NCBI RefSeq assembly: GCF_040954645.1
Contig: NC_092805.1
Coordinates: 19,742,741-19,806,740 of the forward strand
Reading direction: 5' to 3'
Origin: Diabrotica undecimpunctata
Taxonomy: Eukaryota; Arthropoda; Insecta; Coleoptera; Chrysomelidae
DNA: 64,000 bases
Under the pieces are notes generated by a model that saw only the letters and a program-made list of their open reading frames with translations, made no database searches and was not told where the DNA came from. Shown piece after piece: positions 31,825 through 61,989 of the stretch. Position numbers and translations under genes: made by a program. Position 1 is the stretch's first letter. Each line of letters opens with the position of its first letter.

Positions 31825-32838
31825 TTAAAAAAAAATATTATTCTGTCCCCTTATAAGATTAGCTGCATTTTGAATGTATCTCCAAAGTTCGTCTCGTGTA
31901 TTAATTTCATTGGCATAAACTAAAGACTTCATATGTCCCCAAAAATAAAAATCTAGCGGGTTGTACTCAGGACTTCTTGGTGGCCATTGAAAATCACTGC
32001 CTCTGCCAATCCATCGTTGAGGAAATACGTCATTAAGATGATTTCTAACAGCTAATGAAAAATGAGGTGGCGCTCCATCCTGTATAAACCACATTTTTCT
32101 TCTTACATCCAGTGACAGATCATCTAAAATATCACTAAGAGTATTTTCCAAAAAGAATAAATAAGAATCTCCATTTAAATTCGGAGGAAGAACATAAGGC
32201 CCTAGTAGTTGATCGCCTATAATGCCACACCAAATATTCAATTTAAACTCATGCTAACAATGTCTAGCTTTAATAGCATGCGGGTTTTCTTCTTCCCAAT
32301 AATGACTATTTCGCCAATTAAAAACCCCTCGTCTGGTAAAAGTTGCTTCGTCGGTGAACATAATATTCTTAATAAAGTGTCTGTCATTGCTTTGTTCATT
32401 CAGAATACATTGGCAAAACTGTAACCGTCGTGGAAGATCTGTTGGAAGTAAATTTTGAACAGGAGTGAAGTTATAAGGATGGAGGTTCTCTTTTTTTAGA
32501 ATTCTAACAATAGACGACTGACTTACTCCTGTTGCTGCTGATAGATGTCGTGAACTTATTTCAGGATTTTCATCTACTCGAACCAAAAGTTCATCTTCTG
32601 GATTAGGTGTGATTTGTTTCGGTCGACCACCCCGATTTTTAGTGTGAAATGACCCAGTTTCACCTAAACTACGATATAATCTTGCAAAAGTTTTGTGATT
32701 TGGTTGCCTTCTGTTTGCGTATAACATTCCATACCTTCTGGTTGCCGAGCAACCGCAAAAATTTTCTTGTGCGTATACGCAAATCATATCTCGCATTTCT
32801 TCATTAGTAAAATGATTGTGACGAGGCATTTCAATCAA
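31825..32838 (-). pseudogene. DD41D mariner transposase with one TAG
   Basis: A single frame of 337 residues broken only by TAG at 32252-32254 between KARHC and HEFKLN. N-terminal paired helix-turn-helix: NEEMRDMICVYAQENFCGC, then GRPKQITP as the hook-like linker and VSQSSIVRILKK. Catalytic acids: D in MFTDEATFTRRGV, D in WFIQDGAPPHF, D in SPEYNPLDFYFWG. 41 residues lie between the second and third, matching the DD41D (rosa/Visitor) branch as I remember it. PHF and the WPPRSP block are typical. The start is ATG 32838 or 32829 (MPRHNHF). Only one substitution separates it from an open frame. Confidence 0.85.
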
Positions 32839-33192
32839 AAAAAGTAATGATTACTTTTAAAAAATGCAACATTACACTACACTGTCACATCAAAAATAAT
32901 TTACTCTGAACAAATGACATTTACCAACAACAATTATCTGACAGTCCAAAGCATACTTTTCATAAATGAAATAATATTTGAAATTCTTTTTTAAGACTGT
33001 AAGCAGTTCGACTGCGTTTTTATCGAAAACGGTTGAAATTATCATGTTTAAACAAAAGTACCAATTTTACGTAAAAATGATGTTTACGTCATATTTTTTA
33101 ATAAAAATTACTAAAAAGTTTCATCAGAAAAAGTTTAGACTCAATTTGATCATTAGGAATGACCAACATGGCGCCCTCTATGACAAAACGTA

Positions 33193-33428
33193 AAATTGTA
33201 AATAAAATACTATTTCTTGTCTAAGATTTTGCCTCTGTGCCAATTTTGATAGCAATTTATAAATATACAGGGAAACTATTAGCAAAAAACGAAAAACAAA
33301 AATTAACTTTAACAGCCTGTATCTTTTTTCTCAGCAACATTTTATTAAGGCATATTTGGCCCAATAGCCATATTTTGGTCCAAATAACCTGTCCTTAGTC
33401 TATGTCCCAATAGTTATGACTCACCCTG
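33193..33428. repeat. Right terminal inverted repeat of the DD41D element
   Basis: Inverted partner of 31405-31640. Between it and the transposase start, 32840-33190 is AT-rich and non-coding. Confidence 0.85.
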
Positions 33429-33430
33429 TA

Positions 33431-34489
33431 TATACTTACAAAAAAGTAATGTTGAGGATTGGAAAGAAAAACTATTGGACAGAAGTAAATGTAAGGAAGT
33501 GGTTAGGAAATGTATAAAAAGACTATGAGAAATATTAAATGTATTTTATATAATTAAAACAAAATTTAAATAGTAATTGTAATGGCAAATGTAAACTTAT
33601 CAGCTCTAGACCTTTACGGCCCATTAAAATTTAAATTTAAATATCTATCAGCCTCGGAGAGCCAATGCTAGTAATAAAATACACAAAATCAATAACGTAA
33701 TTGTTTATTACCTTTCAATTTCTTCAGTTTTACAACTAACGACAGCTTCAGTATTTTTGTCAGTCACATAAACCATTTTTGCCACATGTTTTTCACTACT
33801 AACCGCTACGAGCAAGACCCGCTTACAAATAGTACATTATACGTGATATTTACTGATATGTTTCCGATAATTAAAGCCATTATACGTTCATTTTCTTCAA
33901 AATACTAAAATATCTACGAGTAAAATACTGGACAAAAACACGAGCCATACGTTTTAATTGCCAAAAAGTAGCAAGTGGTTCCAATGATCCGTCATTTTTT
34001 ATAACCATTTAAGTGTATAATAATTAAATTATAAACATATAAACTGCCTAAATGGTTTATGGATTTTAACAATGACTTTATTTGGAACATTTATAATGTG
34101 ATAAAGGATCATTAGGACTGGTTTCTTTCTTTAAAATAAGAGGTCACTCAAAGATAATTGTTTTTATAGTTACTAAATTACTTGATTATTTTGGTAGTTG
34201 GAATGCAAATTAACTTATTTTTAACTAGCTGCTTGTTAATCTATTACTAATTGTTTTAAATATTTTAAAGATAGTTATCCAAGGGCAATTATTTTTTTAA
34301 TGTGTACTTGTTATTAGAAAATTTAAAAATAACAAAACAAACAACACTTTTTCTTTCGCCTCCTTCTTTGACCAGAGTAGTAACGGTTTTCCCAAGACAC
34401 TATTTGATCTACAGAAAGCTTTATCTACAACATTATTACTAAAATGCTTTTGTTTTGTCACACCAAAAATATTCTATGCAGATTTATTT
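33431..34489. other. Possible LINE scrap, then unassigned DNA
   Basis: 33440-33530 may continue the LINE relic left of the mariner (NVEDWKEKLLDRSK). From there to 34489 nothing is recognised; AT-rich. Confidence 0.35.
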
Positions 34490-34709
34490 TGATAGAATAG
34501 AATAGAATATTCTTTATTAATCCCATCAGATCACATTGTGATATAGGACACGTCATATAGTACATAAAGCATAATCAACAAGTTATATAGGACAATTACA
34601 TAAAACAAAATCAATAAAATATAAAAAAAAAGATATGCGATATAGAGCGTCTCTGAACCCGTCGGTCCTCATTCCCTGTAGTCTTTTATTAAGTCAAAAT
34701 AATCATTTA

Positions 34710-36456
34710 AAAATCTAAATAAAGCAAGAAAAGAATTTAAACCAAGGATCGGACTATGTAAGGATAAGGAGGGGCATATACTCAATACAAAAGAAGAAGT
34801 ATTGAAAAGGTGGGTGGAACACTATAAAGAACTGCTTACTATCGAAGTAGAAGATCCAAATTAACCACCCCCAGGAGCAAACAACAATACACCATTGGAG
34901 CATCCATCAATTCAGGAAGTACGGGATGCAATAAAACACTTAAAATATAATAAATCTCCAGGAAGTGATGGTATACCCGCGGAACTTATTAAATGTGGAG
35001 GTGCTACTCTGACTAATCATATATATAAAATCATACTGAGAGCCTGGAATGAGGAACAAATCCCAGAAGAGTGGTGTATTGGGATCGTTTGCCCGCTACC
35101 CAAAAAGGGCGATGAATTAGAATGTAGAAACTACAGGGGAATAACCCTCCTTAATACAGCATACAAAATATTTTCGAGTATTTTATATGGTCGCCTGAGT
35201 GAATATTCAGAGGAGCTTCTTGGAGAATATCAAAGTGGTTTTAGGCCTGGTCGATCAACAACAGACCAGATCTTTGTGCTAATGCAAATACTGGAAAAAA
35301 CCAATGAATTTAATATCGACACATACCATCTTTTCGTATATTTTAAATCGGCCTATGATAGTGTCCTAAGAAATAAATTGGATGAAGCCATGGATGAATT
35401 CCACATCTCCGATAAACTGATAAGATTGGTTAAGGCTACAATGCGTAAAGTTGTTTGCAAAGTCCAAATACAGGGCGAACAATCACAGGCATTTGAAACG
35501 CATGTTGGGCTGCGACAGGGAGATGCGCTGGCGTGTCTCCTTTTCAACATAGCTTTGGAAAAGGCGGTCAGGGATGCCCAAATAGACAGCAGAAGAAACA
35601 TTTTTAATAAATCATCCCAAATTTTGGCATATGCAGATGATGTTGATCTAGTTCCCGCACAACACGCAAGCTAGAAGAAAAATGTATACCACCTTGTCAC
35701 ACGCCTCAAAAAATATGGGCCTGCAAGTAAATGAAAATAAAACTAAGATAATGGCATCAACACCCAACAATAGAGCCAGAAACATCGGCCACCAATTCAC
35801 GGTTGATAATTCTACCTTTGAAGTAGTGGACAAATTCACATACTTGGGCTCCCTGATCACCAAGGAGAACGTCATGACGGAAGAAATCAAGCGAAGAATA
35901 ATCCTCGCAAACAAATGCTATTTTGGACTGAGTAGACATATGAGAAGCAGAAACTTAAGCCAAAAAACAAAAATAACCATATACAAAACCCTTATACAAC
36001 CAGTGTTGACATATGGGTCGGAGGCATGGACCATTTCCAAGGCAGATGAAAATCTCCTGCTTATATTTGAACGAAGGATCCTGAGAAGAATATTTGGTGG
36101 CATCTGTGAAAATGGTGTTTGGAGAAGGAGGTACAACTACGAGATATATCACAGATATAAACATATATTTGGTAGTAAAGACCTAGTATCCTTTATAAAA
36201 ATAGGAGGACTAAGATGGGCAGGACATCTGGCAAGATCACAGCAGAACAACCCTCCTAGAAGAATCCTTATGTCACAACCTGTGGGAAGTAGAAAAAGGG
36301 GTAGACCAAAACTCAGATGGAGGGATGGTGTAGATGAGGATGGTAGACAAATAGGCGCAGCAAACTGGCAACAGTTGGCAATGGATAGAACTGACTGGCG
36401 TAATAGACTTGGGAAGGTCGAGGCTCTTTTATAGGGCTGTAGCACCAATGATGATG
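34710..36456 (+). mobile_element. RTE-like LINE insertion, 12-bp target duplication, GAT tail
   Basis: Flanked by aataatcattta at 34698-34709 and 36457-36468. 5'-truncated plus-strand LINE ending ...caccaatgatgat. It interrupts the CR1-like LINE. The 3' 620 bp are nearly identical to another insert at 41398-42033. Confidence 0.88.
34895..36434 (+). pseudogene. Reverse transcriptase and C-terminal region of the LINE
   Basis: 34895-35674: NKSPGSDGIPAELIK, CPLPKKGDELECRNYRGITL, QSGFRPGRSTTDQIF, YFKSAYDSV (expected DFKxAFDS; the first catalytic Asp appears replaced by Tyr), LRQGDALACLLFNIAL and LAYADDVDLV. A frameshift near 35670 leads into 35682-36434: ENKTKIMAS, FTYLGSLI, LTYGSEAWTI, RRILRRIFGG, LRWAGHLARS and SRKRGRPKLRW. 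Ends at TAG 36432-36434. The changed Asp and frameshift make it inactive despite its youth. Confidence 0.82.
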
Positions 36457-36469
36457 AATAATCATTTAG

Positions 36470-38471
36470 GTTGTAAACGCATAATTGGATCAAGCATGCT
36501 TTTAATTTATTTTTGAATTTTTGAATATTATTTTCATTTCTTATATTAAGTGGCAAACAATTGTAAAATTTAGATCCTGCAAAATCAGGGCTAGTTTCAA
36601 AGAGAGTTGTGGAGTGTTTACACACGCTTATCAACCTCCCGTGTCTTGTCGGGTAATTATGAAAGTCAGAGTTGAGGGTAAAATTTTGAAATTTAATTTT
36701 GACGTGAATAATACACTTATAAATATATAAAGCATGAAAAGTCAACAGTCTGTGTTCAATAAAATATTTACGACATGATTGTCTATTATCAATATTGAAT
36801 ATCAATCTAAGAATTCTCTTTTGAGTTATAAAAACTCTAGAAGAGTTTCTAGAGTCTCCCCACAAGACAACATTATAGGCCATATATGAATAAATCAATG
36901 CATAATACACACTTATCAATTGATTGGTGTTAAATAGAGTTTTCAACTGAAGGATCGCATAGTAACCCGTATTCATTGTTTTGCAAACTTTAGTGACATT
37001 TTCATCCCATGTCATATTACTTTCTAGAATGCTACCAAGAAATAGTGTTGTATCACTAAAGGGTATTTCCTCAGAACTGACTGTGATTTTATAACCATGG
37101 GATGGCTTACAGCGCGAGTAGAACTGCATACAAATAGTTTTCTTTGCATTTACCATTAAAGAGTTCCTTTTACACCAGGTTGTAAATTCCTGTGCTACTA
37201 AGTTCATTTTTGAAATGAGTTCGACTTCAGTTGACTCGTCAACTACAATTACTGAATCATCTGCATAAAGAACTGTATGGTCTGCAGTTAAAAAATTTAT
37301 CAAATCATTGACATATAAAAGAAATATTAAGGGTTCCAATACGGAGCCTTGCGGTACACCCGATCAAGATTAAAAATAGATGACTTCTTATTATCGACTT
37401 TTACTAGGAATTTACGATGTTGTAAGTATGACCTTAACCAGTTCAAGAAATGATCCCGAAAACCAAGGGCTTCTAATTTATGCAGTATAATTTCAATGTC
37501 AATAGAGTCAAAAGCCTTAGTTAAGTCAAAAAAGAGTGCACCCACATACCTTTTTCGATTCAAAGCAGCGTGGATATAATTAAAGAATGAAATAGAAGCA
37601 CTCTCTGTAGATTTATTAGGAAGAAACCCATGCTGGCATTTATTTAAGATATCATATTTATTTAGAAAATTTAACATTTTACTGTAAATACACTTTTCGA
37701 TAATGTTAGAGAGTACACTTGTTACGGTGATTGGCCTGTAATTATCAACCAAACATGGATCTCCCTTTTTGAAAATTGGACTAACTACTCCCGTTTTAAG
37801 GTCACTTGGAAACTTGCCATCCTTAACAGATAGGTTGATGATGTGAGACAGAACAGGAGATATATATGAAGAAATATATTTAATTATTTTAGTGGGGATT
37901 TGATCAATACCTACTGAGCTGGTATAGTTTAAGGAAGATATAGCATTTTCAATATCAAATGGTGAGACCTCAGAAAAAAAGAATGTGTTGTTAATTGTCA
38001 TAGTTGTGAAATCATTAAAGGTATAGTTATTGAAATGTTTTAATAATGTGCGTTTGACTGATGTACAAAAATACTTACCAAATTTGTTTGCTATGTGTTC
38101 TGGATGTATCAATAATTTATTATTGTCAGTAATGCTCCACTCAAAATTGTTTTTATTTTTACCAGTTTGACGATTCACAGTTTTCCATATCTCCTTCCTT
38201 CTTTTATTATTATTTTGATTATATAGATAACTTTGATATGGTGCTTTTTTATATCCTTTAACTTTCGGATAAAGTTGGTCTTTTGTATTTTATAGTTATA
38301 CATTAAATCTGGATTAATACTAACATTTGCTAGCCAAAATAAATCCTTCAGCTTTTTACTAAGCTGAAGAATTTTAGTATTGATCCATTTTCTGTTGGTA
38401 TTAGTAGTTATGCGTTTTGATATTAAAGGACATGTTGTATCAATATGATAGGTGACAGTGTTCAATGTCAT
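36470..38471 (-). pseudogene. LINE reverse transcriptase domain, frameshifted
   Basis: Three overlapping minus-strand frames. 38471-38175: linker with KWINTKILQLSKKLKDLF. 38178-37327: VGIDQIPTKIIKYI, GVVSPIFKKGDP, NYRPITVTSVLSNIIEK, QHGFLPNKST and FFDLTKAFDSID (first catalytic Asp). A frameshift falls inside the GVPQGSVLEP block near 37335. Then PLIFLLYVNDL, LYADDSVIVV (catalytic YADD), GSILESNMTWDENV, YPTRHGRLISV and FYNCLPLNIRNENN. The rest continues past the insertion at 34697. Not functional as it stands. Confidence 0.8.
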
Positions 38472-39229
38472 GTAGCAGTATTGTTACTCTCAGATATGTT
38501 TAAACTAAAATGAAGTCCTAGATGATCACCTAAATTGTAGTTCACGACAGCCTCATTGTATAATTGAGGAATGTTGGTAAGAAAATAATCTAGTTTCGAT
38601 CGTGAAATTACACCGTTTTTGTTTGTAAATATTCTAGTTGGTTCAGTATTTTTACAGTTAAGTCCAAAACTAATCATGAAATCCATCAATATAGATTTTT
38701 CCCTTGACTCTTTAAGATACTCGATGTTAAGATCACCACAAAGAATAACAGAATCATATTTAACGTAACAAATATTAAATACATGATATAATTTATGTAT
38801 AAAAATATCAATATCCCCATTAGGGGAGCGATACACATTGAGTAAACAAAATTTTTTTGAGTCACATCTAAAACTAATACAACACTCAAAGTTAAAATCT
38901 TGACAGATGTCCGTGAGAAAACTTGGAATATTAAATTTAGAATTAACCTTTACAAATATAAGTACACCACCATGTATATGATCACTTCGATTACAGTACG
39001 AACCTAAGAGATAATTAGGAAGATAAAGGGAATTTATATTGTTGTCACTACACCATGACTCAGACATACACAGCAAATCCGGACTTTCAGTTTCAAGCAA
39101 TAATTCGATAAGACTTATTTTGTTTATAATAGATTGAGAATTTATACATACGATCTCTAGTTGATTGGTTCTGCCTCCAAACTTATTTGTAGCATCTAGA
39201 TTGCCCAATTCCGGATTCGTAACAATCAT
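38468..39229 (-). CDS. LINE AP-endonuclease domain
   Basis: An open frame of 253 residues from the ATG at 39229. Apurinic-type endonuclease: CINSQSIINK, LCMSESW (catalytic E), VYRSPNGD, VILCGDLNIEYL (GDxN) and KLDYFLTN, ending GDHLGLHFSL (DH). Order and spacing fit LINE endonucleases that nick the target DNA. It ends in a stop just before the next frame at 38471, a likely frameshift rather than a real gene end. Confidence 0.8.
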   Translation of the reverse strand: MIVTNPELGNLDATNKFGGRTNQLEIVCINSQSIINKISLIELLLETESPDLLCMSESWCSDNNINSLYLPNYLLGSYCNRSDHIHGGVLIFVKVNSKFNIPSFLTDICQDFNFECCISFRCDSKKFCLLNVYRSPNGDIDIFIHKLYHVFNICYVKYDSVILCGDLNIEYLKESREKSILMDFMISFGLNCKNTEPTRIFTNKNGVISRSKLDYFLTNIPQLYNEAVVNYNLGDHLGLHFSLNISESNNTAT

Positions 39230-39235
39230 ATGATA

Positions 39236-39426
39236 TTACGAATGAATACGAAAAATGCACAATAAAACGTTTTAAGACACACCAAACGGTACAATACGAA
39301 TAAGCTACACAGTAAGTGTTAGTCACTTAGTAATAAATAGGCTTCCGTCTAATAGTTGTCATAGTTTCTCCACGGATGGTAACAACTAAAAACTGATTAA
39401 TTTTTTCTTAATCTTAATCTTAATAT
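39236..39426. other. 5' flank of CR1-like LINE, unassigned
   Basis: Short AT-rich stretch; may include the 5' UTR of the LINE. Confidence 0.3.
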
Positions 39427-39884
39427 ATTCGTTATTTCCTCCCCTTTTATTTGCTATATCGCATGAATTCGATCAGTTGCTTATTTTGTACTCAGCCGGA
39501 GGCCTTCTTTAATGAAATAAATCAAAATTTGTCTTATAGTAAATCTATTTATAATCATAGTGATCCTATGATATCTCTTATGTCGCTATACGTTCATTAA
39601 TAATAAAGATATTGTGTAGTGCCTTTTGGTATTCGCTTTGTTTGTTTTTATATATTCGTTATATCCCCTACTTTTGTTTGCTGTGTGTTAGGATTCGATC
39701 AGTTGTTTATTTTGTACTCAATCAGAGGACTTTTTAAGTCAATAAATCAGTCTTACAGTTAATCTATTCTCCCCCTTCGTTTGCTATGTCCCATGTTAGC
39801 ATTTGATTAGTTGTTTATATTGTACTTAGTCAGAGGACTTATCTAGGTCAATAAAGCAAATTTAGCTTATAGTGTATCTATTTA
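39427..39884. repeat. Three imperfect copies of a ~120-bp unit
   Basis: Units at 39427-39551, 39654-39769 and 39770-39884. Shared landmarks in order: tttgctat, gatcagttg(c/t)ttat, tttgtactcag, gaggac, aataaa, atctatt. A ~100-bp spacer separates units 1 and 2. Units 2 and 3 are head-to-tail. No coding content; could be a minisatellite or a duplicated element tail with a polyadenylation-like AATAAA. Confidence 0.65.
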
Positions 39885-40039
39885 TCAAGAATAGAAACAA
39901 GAAGTGGGGGTGATAGACAAGTGGTAGGCTGGTAGGACACTGATATGCCAAGCGCATTCATTTATTTTATATTTCAAATTTCAATCTATGTTTGCATGTT
40001 GATAATGTCGCATCGAAGAACGCTAACGCGAAGATAAGC

Positions 40040-41298
40040 TTCGCGAGCTCGCGAACGTGTCAGAGAGTGATGAGTGCGTATCAAAAACAGAAAACAATAC
40101 AATTAGTGAGAGTGAGGAAGAAAGTAGTGATGATTCTGCTGTTGAAACCAAATTATAAATATGACCAACATGGAAGGACAGCGTGTTTTTGGAACCAACT
40201 GGAAAGACTTGGATAAAATTGGTTTTCCAGCATACATTGGTCTTTTATTGTTAGCTGGAGTTTTTAAGTCCCATGACAAATCAACTAAAAGTTTGTGGAA
40301 TGAAGAAACGGGTCGTAGTGTATTTTAAGCAACAATGTGCCTGGAAGTATTTACAAAAATTTCGCAAGTATAGGAGACGTACTGATAAACTTGCTGCAAT
40401 ACGTGAAATTTTGGAGAAATGGGTAGAAAATCTACCAAAATTTTTTAACCCTGATGAAAATGTTACTGTCAACGACCAATTAGTTGCTTTAGAGGCCACT
40501 GTTCCTTCAAACAGTACATTTCAAGTAAACCAGCGAAATATGGCATTAAAATTTGGGCTTTATGTGACAGTAAAAGTTCGTAACCTCTAAAATTGCAGAT
40601 CTATAGAGGAAAGGAAGCAGGTGCCGCGCCGGAAGTGATAACTTTTTTACATCATACAATTTAGGACAACTTCTTCTAAAAAGAAAAAATACAATGCTGG
40701 GGACTATAAAAAAAATAAGCCACAGCTTCCAGCATAAATTGCGAATAAAAAAGTTCATAGTTCGTCTCTTTACTTCACTACTGTTGTTAACTATATTCCT
40801 AAAAAGAATAATTCCAGTAAGGGAACAGTGGATACTCTAGATCAGCTTGTTGGTACATATACATGTAAGAGGAAGACAAATCGCTGGCCTATAATTGTTT
40901 TTTATAATATGCTGGACATTTCTGCCTACAACGCGTTCGTTTTATGGACATCAATAAATCCCCAATGGAACACCAACAAACTAACAAAACGGCGAATTTT
41001 TCTTGAAGAATTGGGAAAAAAAACTTGTGAAACCACTTATCCTTTCCAAGAAAAATTTACCAAGAACTAAAGACTTACAAGAACTGTAAACGTAAAAAGA
41101 ACACTAACACAAGCGAGTAGAGAAGATGAAAATTCTAGTGAACCGTCTATGGACAATCCAACTCCGCCTGCTAAACGAGCACGCTGTAAATTTTGCTCTA
41201 AAAACGATAACAAGAATAATATTTTATGTTGTAAATGTCACAAACATATTTGTAATACCCATTCTTTTTATTACTGTCCCAGTTGTAAACTAAATTAA
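40040..41298 (+). pseudogene. piggyBac-like transposase 3 (PGBD4-like), broken
   Basis: Plus-strand transposase relic from an acidic N-terminal region (SESEEESSDDSA, 40110) to TAA at 41298. Blocks in order, in changing frames: FPAYIGLLLLAGVFKSH and SLWNEETGRS (40220-40310), DKLAAIREILEKWVENL and NPDENVTVNDQL (40380-40480; the usual DEQ is DQ, so the first catalytic Asp position is uncertain), a deleted centre, then GTVDTLDQLVGTYTCKRKT (third Asp block, 40820) and TKRRIFLEELG. The C-terminal Cys/His zinc finger (C-x2-C, C-x2-C, H-x4-C...H...C-x2-C) is complete at 41190-41295. An unrelated LINE sits in its 3' flank. Confidence 0.75.
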
Positions 41299-41397
41299 AT
41301 TTTGTAGGTATTTGTTCTTAGGCTTTTCTAAGAAAGACAAAAATGCCTTTTATTTTTGTTAATAAGGTTTGATTTACATTAGCCACATATTTTTGTT

Positions 41398-42033
41398 GCT
41401 ACAAATTCACATACTTAGGCTCCCTGATCACCAAGGAGAACGTCATGACGGAAGAAATCAAGCGAAGAATAATCCTAGCAAACAAATGCTATTTTGGGCT
41501 GAGTAGACATATGAGAAGCAGAAACTTAAGCCAAAAAACATTAATAACCATATACAAAACCCTTATACAACCAGTGTTGACATATGGGTCAGAGGCATGG
41601 ACCATTTCCAAGGCAGATGAAAATCTCCTGCTTATATTTGAACGAAGGATCCTGAGAAGAATATTTGGTGGCATCTGTGAAAATGGTGTTTGGAGAAGGA
41701 GGTACAACTACGAGATATATCACAGATATAAACATATATTTGGTGGTAAGGACGTAGTATCCTTTATAAAAATAGGAAGACTAAGATGGGCAGGACATCT
41801 GGCAAGATCACAGCAGAACAACCCTCCTAGAAGAATCCTTATGTCACAACCTGTGGGAAGTAGAAAAAGGGGTAGACCAAAACTCAGATGGAGGGATGGT
41901 GTAGATGAGGATGGTAGACAAATAGGCGCAGCAAACTGGCAACAGTTGGCAATGGATAGAACTTACTGCCGTAATAGACTTGGGAAGGTCGAGGCTTTTT
42001 TATAGGGCTGTAGCACCAATGATGATAATGATG
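41398..42033 (+). mobile_element. Short LINE insertion, 13-bp target duplication
   Basis: Flanked by acatatttttgtt at 41385-41397 and 42034-42046. It carries only the C-terminal region (open to the TAG near 42003: MTEEIKRRII, LTYGSEAWTI, RRILRRIFGG, GRPKLRW) and ends in gatgataatgat. Differs from 35825-36456 at roughly ten positions, so both are recent copies of one master. Confidence 0.88.
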
Positions 42034-42046
42034 ACATATTTTTGTT

Positions 42047-42791
42047 TAATCAACTATAATTTTTTGTTAATAAAGTTTTGTTAGGACCATTAGCTTATTT
42101 TATTTTAATTAAGGACCGTAGACCATAGTTGGGTCATATTGACCCGAACAGTACATTTGCATAGTTGACTTGAACGGTACAGTAGGATTAAATATGACAA
42201 ATACTCTATTATTAACGCCCAAGACAAAATTTGTCTTCAATTCTAAATTCTAATGTCTAAAACCTTATATTTTTAAAAAATCGAAATAAATCCTGTATTT
42301 AGATATAGCTTATATTTTACTTATATATCCTTTTAAAAGTATAGCTTGTTTTTTACGGACAATTCAAAAATGGAAAAAATAGAGTATTTTAGAAGAAAAA
42401 TTATAACTTTGTTATTTCACTCTTTTTTGGAGCACCCTGCATAATTCAGATTATTTTTAAATTGTAGCGTTAACGGTTCTATATGGTTTTGTGAAGGAAA
42501 AAGCTATTTGCCATACAGAGACCGAGTCATATAAGACGGGCCACCCTGTATATATTCCCGATAATAATCAATTCCTTTTCACAAAAACACTGCTTTTATT
42601 TTAATCTTATTTATTTCTGTTAAAAATATAGTTACAGTTAAGCTAATCAACAAAATACGACAAAAATACATCCAAAAAATAAAATAGACATAGTTAAAAC
42701 TTATATATTAATAAAACACAAAACACCAGTAAACGTACTATAATCACAGTTATTATTTATGTTTTTTTTTTGTTTGTTTTCTTTATAATAG
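42047..42791. other. 3' flank of piggyBac 3 and of gene 2
   Basis: Contains a short palindrome gggtcatattgaccc at 42131-42145 near a TTAA (42107), perhaps the end of piggyBac 3. An inward-facing ccaccctgtata near 42541-42552 resembles a mariner-type terminus. AATAAA signals for gene 2 (minus strand) are at 42595-42600 and 42610-42615. Otherwise AT-rich. Confidence 0.4.
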
Positions 42792-61670
<18,879 letters not shown>

Positions 61671-61985
61671 CTAAAATAAATCGAAATGTGATTATTACAT
61701 GTAAGTTTTACAGAATATCTGTATTTATTTAATAATATATAATTGTTACAACATTTTACAACATTAGAATGTGAAAACCTTGAATTATTTATGTCTTTCT
61801 GTCTGTTCATGAACACAACTACCCTGATATTAGAACAGATAGAATAACAAATGAGAGCTTATAACCCAAAGTTGGTATAAAGGTGAGAAATTTGACCTCG
61901 AACTTCTATAGTTCCAAAGTTGCAACTGGAAGTACTGTTTTAATGTCGCCGAAATAGAACAAGCGATATATTATTCGATATTTCG
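61671..61985. other. Intron of gene 2, nothing recognised
   Basis: AT-rich intronic sequence up to the LINE at the window edge. Confidence 0.4.
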
Positions 61986-61989
61986 AATT

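Larger units (their letters stand above)
31405..33428 (-). mobile_element. DD41D-type mariner element, nearly intact
   Basis: 2,024 bp between TA dinucleotides (31403-31404, 33429-33430). The inverted repeats, about 31405-31640 and 33193-33428, start CAGGGTGAGTCATAAC and differ at only a handful of positions. The transposase reads on the minus strand. Long repeats and high arm identity indicate a fairly recent insertion. Confidence 0.88.
34490..39235 (-). mobile_element. CR1/Jockey-group LINE (Daphne-like), interrupted
   Basis: Minus-strand non-LTR retroelement. Endonuclease starts at 39229; reverse transcriptase about 38178-36470. A LINE insertion (34710-36456) interrupts its 3' part. It resumes at 34697 with the last residues (DLIKDYREM) and a 3' UTR ending AATAAAGAA then an ATTCT pentamer tail (34493-34520). 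A pentamer tail and lack of RNase H fit CR1-group elements. The AP-endonuclease and polymerase are both recognisable. Broken only by a few frameshifts. Confidence 0.8.
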
